DNA of 61,269 bases, from assembly GCA_020831765.1 (NCBI GenBank), contig JAFIFY010000192.1, positions 1 through 61,269 of the forward strand. Direction: 5' to 3'. The notes below the pieces were generated by a model that was not told the DNA's origin, searched no databases, and was given only the letters and a program-made list of their open reading frames with translations. Source of the stretch: Phycisphaeraceae bacterium. GTDB taxonomy: Bacteria > Planctomycetota > Phycisphaerae > Phycisphaerales > Phycisphaeraceae. A program made the position numbers and the translations under genes. This document shows, in pieces, positions 25,976 to 34,268 of this stretch (its first letter is position 1; every line of letters starts with the position of its first letter).

Positions 25976-28900
25976 ATGCGGGAGTCCGGACCGTCATCCA
26001 TGGGAAAACCAACACCGGCACAGGTGTTGGGAGATATCCCTGATGCCGATTCCATCGATGCCCTGGCCGGTGCCGCCACAGCCACCACATCCTGCGGGTT
26101 CCTTCTGCTCGATGAATCGGGCCGGGTGACCCATGCCAACATCGCCGCTGGAAAACAGTTGGGCATCGATCCAGCCTCAATGGTCGGCCGGCCGCTCTGG
26201 ACGTTCATCGATCCCGAGCAACGCCAAGGCATCCAGGAGCGCCTGGAAACCCTCGGCCAGGCGTTCACCGAACCCGCGACGATGACCGTCACCGTGTCGC
26301 ACCCCGATGGGTTGCGGCATCTTCGTTGGGAAATGATTCCCCACTCCGGCTCATCTCCAACCGGAACATCAAGCCTCGCGATCGCCAGCATCGAATGGAC
26401 GGTCCAGGTTAAAGCTGAACATATCCAGCGCAAACGCCGAGCGCTGGATGAGCTGTTCTGGGAAATCTCCGGACTGCTCGAGGATGTGTCGGCCCAGTCG
26501 CCGCAGACGGCGATGGAGCGGATCGTCTCCGGGTTGGCCGACATCATCAGTTGCTCATCGGTGGTGGCTTCTTCGATCGATCTTCGGCAGGGGAGAATCA
26601 TCGCAGTCGCCGAATGGCGCCGACCCGGTCTGCCCTCGCGCCTAGAGATGCTTCAAGGAGTCGATCCGCGGCAGTTTGACTTGTCCATGAGGCGGCTTCG
26701 CGAAGACGGGGCGCTGGTGCTGACCGATGTCCGCGAGGACTTGCCGCTGGCGAGCCCCGATGCCCGACTGCTGGCCGAATGCGGGCTGGTCGCCCTTCTG
26801 GAAGTGCCCATCATGGTCGAGGGCGACATCGCCGGTAGCATCGGCATCGAAGACGATCAACCGCGACAATGGCTTGAGCACGAAATCGAATCCCTCAAGC
26901 TCCTCGCGGGGATGATCGGCTATTGCATGGAACGGGTCCGAAGTCGCGCCACCATCGCCATCAGCGAGGAGCGCTTTCGTGTCGCTCTCGATGCCACGAC
27001 CGACGGCCTCTTTGACTGGAACATCGCGACCGGCAAGGTTCATTACGGGGCGCACTGGACGGGCATGCTTGGCTATGGGCCTGACGATGTTCAAGGCGTG
27101 CTGGACGATTTCTGGCGATTGCTGCATCCCGACGACCGGCCGCGCATCGAAGGGGACGTCCGCAAGCACCTGGCTGGGGAGACACTTCGCTACCACACCG
27201 AGTTCCGCCTCAGAACCAGGAGCGGAGATTACCGCTGGATTCTGGCGCGCGGCCAGATCGTCAGCCGCGACGAAAAGGGGCACCCGACACGTATGGTCGG
27301 CACGCACAGCGACATCACCGACCGCAAGATCGCCGAACAGAACCTCCACGACCTGCGCATGGATCTGGAAAGACGCGTCGAGGCCCGCACCGAAGCGCTG
27401 ATCAAGGCCAATCAGCAGCTCAGGGATGAAATCGCGCTTCGTGAAAACACCGAGCGAAGCCTTCGCCTGAGCGAGGCCCGGTATCGAACGGTTTCGGAGC
27501 TGCTGATGCATTGCGCCTATGCGGCTCAGATCGACGATGCCGGACGCATGCATCTGCTGTGGGCCTCGGATGGTCTTCGAACCCTCACCGGATACGAACT
27601 GGCCGCGCTGCGTGAGCGTGGCGACTGGATGTCGCTGATCCACAAGGAAGACCTTGGGAAGTTTCAAGGTCGTCTGGACTCCGCCGCCGAGGGGCAGGTC
27701 CAGATTCTGGAATACCGTATTGTTCGAAGCGATGGCGTGGTTCGATGGATTCGTGATCTGGCGCGTCCGATGGAGCAATCCTCGGCGCGGCAGGGAAGGC
27801 TTGTGCTCGGGGCCGCGGTGGACATCACCGACGAACGCCGAACCCAGAACCGGCTGAAGGTGGCCCGCTTCGCGCTGGACAGCGCGGTGGACGGCGTGAT
27901 CTGGCTTGATGCCCGGGGGACGATCCTGGATGCGAACGAATCGGCGTCGAAACTGCTGCTTCCCCCGGATGGTCAACTCATTCATCGATCCTGGTGGCAG
28001 TTTGAACGACGCATTTCGCCGCGCATCTGGCGTGAGCGATGGGAGATTCTCCAGCGCGAGCACGCCTGGCGGCTTGAGACCCAGCTCGCCTCAGCCTTGT
28101 CGGGGTTGGTGGATGTTGAACTGACGGCGAGTCTTGTGCGTAACGAAAATGAATTGATCGCGTGCGTGTTCATCCGCGACATCCGAGATAAGCTCGAGGC
28201 CCAGCGACGTCAGAGCCGCTATCAGCAGGAGCTTCGCGAGGCCCAGAAGTATGAGGCGCTGGGCAGCCTCGCCGCGGGAATCGCCCACGACTTCAACAAC
28301 CTCATCCTTGCCATCGATGCCGCGAATCGGGCGACGCTCATGCAATTGGATGCCCAGCACCCGGCGCAACCGACCCTGGCCATCGTTGGCGATGTCTGCC
28401 AGACCGCGCGGGAGATCACGACAAGTCTTCTCATGTTCGCCCGTCGGGAGTCGCCGGAGAAGCGCGCCCTGGATATGGTCGCGCTGGTGGCCGGCAGCAT
28501 CCGTCTTGTCACCCGGCTGTTGCCCCGTTCCATCCGGCTTCGAATCAAGTTGCCGCCGCTGCGAAACATTCGTGTGCTGGGCAACGCCACCAGCCTGAAT
28601 CAGCTTCTGATCAACCTCGCGGTGAACGCCCGCGATGCCATGCCCGAAGGCGGGCTACTGACCATCTCCGTCCACACTTGCAGACACCAGGGAGTCGATG
28701 TCGCGGTTCTGAGCGTCAGCGACACCGGGCACGGTATGGATGAAGTCACGGTCAAGCGGATTTTCGAACCGTTCTTCACCACTCGGCCGCGCGGCCGGGG
28801 AACCGGCCTTGGCCTGCCGGTGGTTCACGGCATCGCGCAGGATCACGACGCGACCATTGATGTTCGATCCGCCCCCGATCGAGGCAGCAGTTTTCAGTTC

Positions 28901-29356
28901 CGGTTCCGGTTGCTGGACGATGAAAAGCCGCCGCGCGGCGACCAAGCCGTCAAGGATGAGCCGCCCGTCCCCGCGATGAACGGCCGACGCATCGTCCTGG
29001 TTGATGATCTGCCCGACCACCGAGCTGTCCTGGCCCGACTCCTGGCACAGCAAGGCGTTGAAGTTGAAGAACTCGATACGCTCAGCGCCCTGCTCGACGC
29101 TCGAACCCGACCGGACTTTTCTCCCCCGTCCGCGCTGGTCATCGATGCGGATCAGTCAAACGCGCCAATTCTGCCCGATGAGCTGAATGCACCCGCCGAG
29201 GACATACCCATTGTGTTGCTCCAATGGCCGGCGATCCATAAGCCGACACCTTCGCACGTGATGGCCCAACGATGCCGAATCATTGAGAAGCCCTACGAAT
29301 TCCGGAACCTGCTTCGAACGCTTGGCGAGCTTCCTGTTCGAAGCCCAACCACCTGA
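25976..29356 (+). CDS. Hybrid sensor histidine kinase, PAS-GAF-PAS-PAS-PAS-HisKA-HATPase-REC
   Basis: A 1126-residue cytosolic kinase without membrane helices. In order: PAS (~38-140), GAF (~155-325), PAS with PAC (~332-450), a coiled linker, PAS (~500-625), PAS (~627-740), HisKA with phospho-acceptor His771 (AAGIAHDFNN), and HATPase with N-box INLAVNARDAM, DTGHGM and GTGLGLPVVHG. The final receiver (~1005-1117) has LVDD, Asp1057 and IEKPY, but its acidic pocket is less standard. Signals are probably intracellular. GGGGA lies 9 nt before ATG 25976; Met9 is an alternative. The regulator gene follows after 8 bp and is the likely partner. Confidence 0.93.
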   Translation: MRESGPSSMGKPTPAQVLGDIPDADSIDALAGAATATTSCGFLLLDESGRVTHANIAAGKQLGIDPASMVGRPLWTFIDPEQRQGIQERLETLGQAFTEPATMTVTVSHPDGLRHLRWEMIPHSGSSPTGTSSLAIASIEWTVQVKAEHIQRKRRALDELFWEISGLLEDVSAQSPQTAMERIVSGLADIISCSSVVASSIDLRQGRIIAVAEWRRPGLPSRLEMLQGVDPRQFDLSMRRLREDGALVLTDVREDLPLASPDARLLAECGLVALLEVPIMVEGDIAGSIGIEDDQPRQWLEHEIESLKLLAGMIGYCMERVRSRATIAISEERFRVALDATTDGLFDWNIATGKVHYGAHWTGMLGYGPDDVQGVLDDFWRLLHPDDRPRIEGDVRKHLAGETLRYHTEFRLRTRSGDYRWILARGQIVSRDEKGHPTRMVGTHSDITDRKIAEQNLHDLRMDLERRVEARTEALIKANQQLRDEIALRENTERSLRLSEARYRTVSELLMHCAYAAQIDDAGRMHLLWASDGLRTLTGYELAALRERGDWMSLIHKEDLGKFQGRLDSAAEGQVQILEYRIVRSDGVVRWIRDLARPMEQSSARQGRLVLGAAVDITDERRTQNRLKVARFALDSAVDGVIWLDARGTILDANESASKLLLPPDGQLIHRSWWQFERRISPRIWRERWEILQREHAWRLETQLASALSGLVDVELTASLVRNENELIACVFIRDIRDKLEAQRRQSRYQQELREAQKYEALGSLAAGIAHDFNNLILAIDAANRATLMQLDAQHPAQPTLAIVGDVCQTAREITTSLLMFARRESPEKRALDMVALVAGSIRLVTRLLPRSIRLRIKLPPLRNIRVLGNATSLNQLLINLAVNARDAMPEGGLLTISVHTCRHQGVDVAVLSVSDTGHGMDEVTVKRIFEPFFTTRPRGRGTGLGLPVVHGIAQDHDATIDVRSAPDRGSSFQFRFRLLDDEKPPRGDQAVKDEPPVPAMNGRRIVLVDDLPDHRAVLARLLAQQGVEVEELDTLSALLDARTRPDFSPPSALVIDADQSNAPILPDELNAPAEDIPIVLLQWPAIHKPTPSHVMAQRCRIIEKPYEFRNLLRTLGELPVRSPTT

Positions 29357-29364
29357 CTGGGAGT

Positions 29365-30087
29365 ATGGACATGCCCGACTCCGGGGTTATTCGAATCATC
29401 CTGATCGACGATCACCACCTGGTTCGAGAATCGCTATCGCGCCTGCTCATGGCCTCAAAGGGCTTTGAGGTCGTCGCCCAGGCCGGGGATGCCAAGACCG
29501 GTGTCGAGCAGGCGCTCCGTTTCGAACCGGACATGGTCCTGCTGGATATCGATATGCCGGGCATGTGCGCTTTCGCCGCGGCCAAGGAGGTGAGTGAGCA
29601 CCGGCCCGAGACGGCCATCGTTTTTCTCAGCGGATATTGGCATGACGGCTACATCACCCGTGCGCTGGAGGTTGATGCGTCCGGTTACCTGATCAAGTCC
29701 ATCAGCCCACCGGAGCTGATTGCCGCACTGACGCGAATCGGCAGGGGCGGGTTCGTGGTATCGCGCGAAGTCCGTCCGCGTATCGTCAATTTCATCAGGC
29801 CGAACACCCGTCCGGAGAAGGCCAAGACCCGACTCGACACCCTCTCGGCACGCGAGCGGGAGATCCTGTGCATGATCGGCGAGGGCAAGCTGCGCGACGA
29901 GATTGCCCAGTCATTGGGGCTTGCCAGGCGGACGGTTTCGGTCCACATCACCTCGATCATGCGAAAACTTGATATCCATAAGGCGAGCCATCTCGTCCGC
30001 TTCGCCATTCGCGAAGGTCTAGTGGAGTTCGATGCGCCCGATGGGGACATGATCCAGCGTCCAGTCGATCCGGGCGATCCGGATTAG
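29365..30087 (+). CDS. LuxR/NarL-type response regulator
   Basis: A 240-residue regulator. The receiver (about 8-125) has LIDDHH, phospho-acceptor Asp61 (MVLLDIDMPGM) and the YLIKS lysine. A LuxR helix-turn-helix follows at about 155-220 (LSAREREILCMIGEGKLRDEIAQ; RRTVSVHITSIMRKLDIHKAS). It starts 8 bp after the hybrid kinase stop and should be its output, a DNA-binding transcription factor. The target is unknown; the neighbouring chemotaxis-type genes are candidates. Confidence 0.93.
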   Translation: MDMPDSGVIRIILIDDHHLVRESLSRLLMASKGFEVVAQAGDAKTGVEQALRFEPDMVLLDIDMPGMCAFAAAKEVSEHRPETAIVFLSGYWHDGYITRALEVDASGYLIKSISPPELIAALTRIGRGGFVVSREVRPRIVNFIRPNTRPEKAKTRLDTLSAREREILCMIGEGKLRDEIAQSLGLARRTVSVHITSIMRKLDIHKASHLVRFAIREGLVEFDAPDGDMIQRPVDPGDPD

Positions 30088-30143
30088 CCGGCCCGCGACG
30101 ATCGCCCGGCATCCGGCGGCATCGCCCCGATCGCCCCGTCGAT

Positions 30144-30281
30144 TCAGCCGCCGGCGATCAGCCCACGCTCGCCAACCCGTCCGATAATGCCGCGATCACG
30201 CTGGTTGCGCATCGCGGTGGTGAATGCCCGGAACTGACCGGCACGGGACAGCGCCGATCCAATCGCGGACCGGTACGACAT
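30144..30281 (-). CDS. Candidate small protein, 45 residues
   Basis: A frame from ATG 30281 to TGA 30144 encodes a basic peptide starting MSYRSAIGSALSRAGQF and ending in GLIAGG. About three quarters of codons end in G or C, as in neighbouring genes. The start codon lies in the 5-nt loop of a perfect hairpin (CCGGTAC arms at 30270-30276 and 30282-30288). It lies 8 bp after another small minus-strand frame. No known family. Confidence 0.35.
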   Translation of the reverse strand: MSYRSAIGSALSRAGQFRAFTTAMRNQRDRGIIGRVGERGLIAGG

Positions 30282-30289
30282 GTACCGGC

Positions 30290-30448
30290 CTAAAGGTCAA
30301 GCCCCACCGCACCGATGCTGAACCTGAGCGATTCGGGGAGTGAGTGGGCTATGGCCCCCGCCAGGTGTTCAGTCTCCGGCATCTGGCCTCGGATCGAACC
30401 TTCCCGAGCAACCCCTGACCGTGTCCGGTCGGTGAGCTTGACCGTCAT
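30290..30448 (-). CDS. Candidate small protein, 52 residues
   Basis: Minus-strand frame beginning MTVKLTDRTRSGVAREGSI and ending FSIGAVGLDL. The frame is open further upstream, overlapping the divergent cheW-like start. Mixed charge, a plausible helix (HLAGAIAHSLPESL) and good third-position GC suggest coding. It precedes the 45-residue frame by 8 bp as in an operon. No Shine-Dalgarno and no known family, so it may be a shadow frame. Confidence 0.28.
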   Translation of the reverse strand: MTVKLTDRTRSGVAREGSIRGQMPETEHLAGAIAHSLPESLRFSIGAVGLDL

Positions 30449-30503
30449 CGTCCGCCGGTGAAGCTGGAACGTGACCCGCTTCGAATTCACGTGGAGAAAG
30501 CAC

Positions 30504-31052
30504 ATGGCCTTGACCATTGCGCAACGGTCACTTGAGCCAACAGAGCATCCTGCCCCCGGGCCTGGTATCGCCGCATCCATGGTCGGCAATGGTCATGAGC
30601 CGATGTCGCTGCTGAGTGTTCGAATCGATGACCGGAACCTGGCCATACCGCTGGATGCGGTTCAGGCGGTCATTCGAATTGCCGACGAGCGCTCATCCCG
30701 ACCCAGCACGATTGGCCATCAGGGATCGGTCCGGTTTCGCGGCCGCGCTCTGAGGCTTCTTGATACAACCCGGCACGAGCCAGAATGGCAAGCCGGTGCC
30801 CTGGCCGCACAACGAATACTTCTGATCGAGTGCCGCCAGGAACTGGTCGGGCTGGTGGTCGATCGGATCAACGGCGTGATGCGCATTCCATCGAGCACGA
30901 TCGAGCGGGCATCCACCGGGCGACGAGGCCCGGTCGGCGATCCCATCCCCCACACCCTACCGGTGGGTACCGAGCCGATCGAGCTGGTATTTCCCGACCA
31001 GTTGCCCGATCTTGCGCCGTGCCAACCCCTTGAGGCATCGGAGCAATCATGA
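30504..31052 (+). CDS. CheW-like coupling protein
   Basis: A 182-residue single CheW domain. The beta-rich core is visible: LLSVRIDDRNLAIPLDAVQAV, then RGRALRLLDTTRH, ILLIECRQELVGLVVDRINGV and MRIPSSTIE. CheW proteins link receptors to the CheA kinase. The last ~35 residues are an unconserved acidic/Pro-rich tail. ATG 30504 is chosen because GGAG lies 8 nt upstream. It heads a tight run of cheW-cheR-cheY-fapA-like genes that lacks cheA, cheB and any receptor. Confidence 0.85.
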   Translation: MALTIAQRSLEPTEHPAPGPGIAASMVGNGHEPMSLLSVRIDDRNLAIPLDAVQAVIRIADERSSRPSTIGHQGSVRFRGRALRLLDTTRHEPEWQAGALAAQRILLIECRQELVGLVVDRINGVMRIPSSTIERASTGRRGPVGDPIPHTLPVGTEPIELVFPDQLPDLAPCQPLEASEQS

Positions 31053-31146
31053 CACCCAGACCTCCCGCAACCGGATGGTCCGGAAATCCAACGGACCCTC
31101 GAACCGGCCCGATGGATTCACCGGCCTGGAGCCGCGGCGCCTGACG

Positions 31147-32010
31147 ATGAACGGGTTCAGGATCAACATGACCGCCGCGCAGTTCGATGCGCTACGCGGG
31201 CTCATTTATGATCGCTCAGGGATTCATTACCCCGAGTCGCGCCGTCCCGCGCTTGAGAGTCGCTTGTCACGGCGGTTGCGCGACTTGGGCATACCGGACT
31301 ACGACCGCTATATCCGATCGCTGCTGAGCCCCGAAACGCGTGATATCGAATTCCGTGAGTTGATCAACCACATCACCGTCAATGAAACCAGTTTCCTCCG
31401 CAATCCTCCGCAACTTGAAGTCTTCGAGCATCATCTCCTGCCGGATCTGATCCGGCGAAGACGACCCCACCGCCAACTTCGCATCTGGTCGGCGGCGTGC
31501 TCGACCGGACAGGAGCCCTATACCCTGGCCATGCAGGTTCATCGCACCATCGGCCGGGAGATCGCGGACTGGAACATTCACATCCTTGGCACGGATATCA
31601 GCGAGAAAGCGCTGGCCGCCGCCTGGCTGGGACGTTACGCCCGCGAAGCCGTGCGCACCCTGCCTCCGGCCATGCTGGAAGCCTATTTCATCGAGCATGG
31701 CGATGATGTGCGGGTCGTTCCCGCGATCCGGAACATGGTCCAGTTCAAGACGTTGAACCTCAAGGACGCGGCCAGGGTGATGTGCATGGAGATCTTCGAT
31801 GTCATTTTTTGTCGCAATGTGATGATTTATTTTGACGATGAAATGAAGGAGCGGTGCGCGGCTCTGCTGGCGGCCCGACTGGCCGATGATGGGGCGATGT
31901 TTATCGGACATTCGGAGTCGCTGCGAAATCTGAAGGTACCCCTGGAAGCGATGGGTCTGCCCCATGCATTCGCCTATCGAAAGGTCACTGGGCTTGGACA
32001 TGCGGCCTGA
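31147..32010 (+). CDS. cheR: CheR-type protein-glutamate O-methyltransferase
   Basis: A 287-residue SAM-dependent enzyme that methylates receptor glutamates. The N-terminal helical domain reads FDALRGLIYDRSGIHYPESRR, then NHITVNETSFLRNP. The catalytic domain has the SAM motif IWSAACSTGQEPYTLAM, ILGTDISEKALAAA and DVIFCRNVMIYFDDE. ATG 31147 is a compromise: 31168 (MTAAQFDALR) has AGGA close by and is as plausible. No receptor with methylation sites is in the window, so the substrate is elsewhere or non-chemotactic. Confidence 0.92.
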   Translation: MNGFRINMTAAQFDALRGLIYDRSGIHYPESRRPALESRLSRRLRDLGIPDYDRYIRSLLSPETRDIEFRELINHITVNETSFLRNPPQLEVFEHHLLPDLIRRRRPHRQLRIWSAACSTGQEPYTLAMQVHRTIGREIADWNIHILGTDISEKALAAAWLGRYAREAVRTLPPAMLEAYFIEHGDDVRVVPAIRNMVQFKTLNLKDAARVMCMEIFDVIFCRNVMIYFDDEMKERCAALLAARLADDGAMFIGHSESLRNLKVPLEAMGLPHAFAYRKVTGLGHAA

Positions 32011-32075
32011 AGGAGATGCGGGCGAACGCCCATCCGACCGTTCGAACCAGGGCATTTCCGGCCGGAGATCGTGAC

Positions 32076-32447
32076 ATGAACGTCCTGCTTGCCGACGATT
32101 CGCGAACCATGCGGAACATCATCAAGGGCATACTGGCCAAGCTCGACTTTACGGACATCGAGGAGGCCGCGGATGGGCTCGATGCGTTTTCCAAAGCCCT
32201 GGCCAGGGATCCCGGTCTGATCCTGATCGATCGGGACATGCCGAAGATGGATGGGCTGGCTTTCGTCCGTCAGTATCGCGCAAGGAACGGGGCATCCCCG
32301 ATCATCATGTTCGCCGCGGAATCCGATAAACATAAGGTGATCGAAGCCATCAAGGCCGGAGTCAACAACTTCGTGGTCAAGCCTTTCACGCCCGAAGGCC
32401 TCAGCCAGCGCATCAAGGAAACGATCGCCCGTGCTTCGGCCGCGTAG
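32076..32447 (+). CDS. CheY-like single-domain response regulator
   Basis: A 123-residue stand-alone receiver. Acidic pocket LLADDSRTMRN, phospho-acceptor Asp52 (LILIDRDMPKMDG), the Thr/Ser position as Ala-Ala-Glu (MFAAESDK) and the conserved Lys in FVVKPFTPEG. The exchange of the usual Thr/Ser for Ala may alter the signalling switch. GGAG lies 8 nt before ATG 32076. In this context a CheY role at a motor or a related output is likely. Confidence 0.9.
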   Translation: MNVLLADDSRTMRNIIKGILAKLDFTDIEEAADGLDAFSKALARDPGLILIDRDMPKMDGLAFVRQYRARNGASPIIMFAAESDKHKVIEAIKAGVNNFVVKPFTPEGLSQRIKETIARASAA

Positions 32448-32471
32448 CGATGGAAGGGTATGGAGAGAATC

Positions 32472-33923
32472 ATGGCGGTGGACACGGCACAACACGCGAT
32501 CACGGTGGTCATCAGTCCGGACCGCTGCGAGGCTCGCCTGGTCTTCGCCCCCGGTCGCGCCGGGGCCATGGTGACCGTGGACGACTGTATCGCCGCGCTT
32601 GAGCATCAGAATGTGCGGATCGATGAGACCGTCCAGGGGTCCGTCGAATCCGCCGTCCATTCCGACCACGACGCTCAGGAAGGGCGATCGCTGGTGGTCG
32701 CGACCGGCCAGGCCCCGGAACACGGCGAAGATGCACGGATCGAATGGCTGGTGGACCGGGAGGAACCAGAGGAGGAAGGAACCGCTGACGCCAACGGCGG
32801 CATCTGCCACTATTCCAAGAGCGCTTTCATCCTGGTGCGGGTCGATGATGTGGTCGCCAGGATGCATCCGCCAACCGAGGGGGTGGACGGCGTGGATGTC
32901 TGCGGCGAGGCAATCGCGGCAAGGCACGGCAAGCCGCTCGAGTTGGAGTTGGATGAAAACCTGGCGTGGGACGCCGAGGGCCAACTGATCGCCAAGAGCC
33001 AGGGGGTACTCAAGCGGGACCATGGTCGCGTCGCCATCTCGCCCCGTATCGAGGTCGCCGAGTACGTCGATTTTTCGACCGGGCACATCGATTTCAACGG
33101 CGATGTGGTAATCAAAAAGGGAGTACGCGATCGGTTCAAGGTGCAGGCGTCGGGCAATATTGAAGTCGATGGCATGATCGAGGCCGCGTTCCTTGAATCG
33201 GGCGGCGACTTGATTTCCCGGGGCGGATTCGCCGGCCGGGAGCAGGGGCATGCACGGGTGGGCCGCAACCTCGTGGCCCGGTATCTGGACAACGTCGAGG
33301 CCGTCATCGGCAAAAACCTCCTCTTCGAGCGTGAGATCATCAACTGCCAGCTCAAGGTGCGCGGCGAAGTGACCGGCCCTCACGGAGCGATCATCGGCGG
33401 CCGGCTTCTGGCCGGCGGCGCGATTCAGGTGGCCGTCATCGGATCACCGGCTGGGGTACCGACGGACCTGGTGCTCGGCAGCGTGCCCTGGTTGGAGCCC
33501 ATCTATGAAGAGCTGGGTGCCCTGCTGAACCAATCGCGGGAAAGACTGGACACGCTGATGACCGAACGAAAGCGCATCATGCTCGCGATCAAGAACCGCC
33601 GGGCCACATCCGTGGATCGGGAGTTTCTCAGCGAAGTCGATTTCGAGATCGGCCCGATTTCGGAAACGCTCCACCGCACCGAATCCGTGCGGGAAGTTCT
33701 CCGTCAGCGGATCGTCAAACGACGACGTGTCTCACTGACCATCCTCAAGAGGCTCAACATCGGCGTGACCCTGCACTACGATGGCCGCGCCTTTCGGATT
33801 CAGCAGGAATGCCGGGGTCCGTTGAAGATCGGAGCACGGGGGCGGGAGTTGCTGATCGTCCAGGGCGACGCCAATCCCGCGCGGCTTTCGGATATCTGCG
33901 ATGTTCAGGCCAGCCGCCGGTAA
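32472..33923 (+). CDS. FapA/DUF342 family beta-helix protein
   Basis: A 483-residue protein with the DUF342/FapA fold. The N-terminal part binds polymer or folds before MHPPTEGVDGVDVCGEAI, which is diagnostic. A right-handed parallel beta-helix follows (HIDFNGDVVIKKGVRD, GNIEVDGMIEAAFLESGGDL, VGRNLVARYLDNVEAVIGKNL). A helical segment at about 340-420 precedes a short C-terminal beta region. Such genes often sit with motility or chemotaxis genes, with unknown function. ATG 32472 has GGAGAG about 4 nt upstream; ATG 32460 is in frame. Confidence 0.85.
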   Translation: MAVDTAQHAITVVISPDRCEARLVFAPGRAGAMVTVDDCIAALEHQNVRIDETVQGSVESAVHSDHDAQEGRSLVVATGQAPEHGEDARIEWLVDREEPEEEGTADANGGICHYSKSAFILVRVDDVVARMHPPTEGVDGVDVCGEAIAARHGKPLELELDENLAWDAEGQLIAKSQGVLKRDHGRVAISPRIEVAEYVDFSTGHIDFNGDVVIKKGVRDRFKVQASGNIEVDGMIEAAFLESGGDLISRGGFAGREQGHARVGRNLVARYLDNVEAVIGKNLLFEREIINCQLKVRGEVTGPHGAIIGGRLLAGGAIQVAVIGSPAGVPTDLVLGSVPWLEPIYEELGALLNQSRERLDTLMTERKRIMLAIKNRRATSVDREFLSEVDFEIGPISETLHRTESVREVLRQRIVKRRRVSLTILKRLNIGVTLHYDGRAFRIQQECRGPLKIGARGRELLIVQGDANPARLSDICDVQASRR

Positions 33924-34268
33924 GCCCGGCCAAGGCGCTGGATAACGCACCCAGCGACCGCGGCCCCAGATCGCCGAACATCGCTTGCGATTTGCATCAA
34001 TGAGCCAACCGATCCGGTTCAGGCTCGTCTCAACCGCGCCCGGTGACGGGCGTGACCGCTAAACCGGGATATGATCTAACGTTACCCAACCGCCGGGAGG
34101 CGAATTCCCGCACGCGGCCCTGGTCTACGCCGATCGAGATCGGAAGCGACGTGGAACGGCCACGCCGGGCACCGAGGCTTGTCAAGTACCGTGCTGGAAG
34201 GCCGCTGTCCGGCCGATGCGTCCCTGCTACGCTTAATCATGCCGAGTTTGGAGCGGTAGTCGCTTTCG
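33924..34268. other. Intergenic region, no gene seen
   Basis: This 345-bp stretch has no convincing frame. A short hairpin with GCCCG arms around GTGA lies near 34037 and one with GGCCG arms near 34200; neither has a T-run. A TACGCT at 34228-34233 might be a weak minus-10 box for the M48 protease gene. Confidence 0.5.

Noticed and set aside
26642-28063. 473-codon minus-strand frame opposite the hybrid kinase
   Set aside because: It is antisense to PAS/HisKA coding sequence with conserved motifs; composition is typical of a shadow frame.
30037-30060. A terminator after the LuxR-type regulator
   Set aside because: No hairpin with a T-run is visible between 30088 and 30140.
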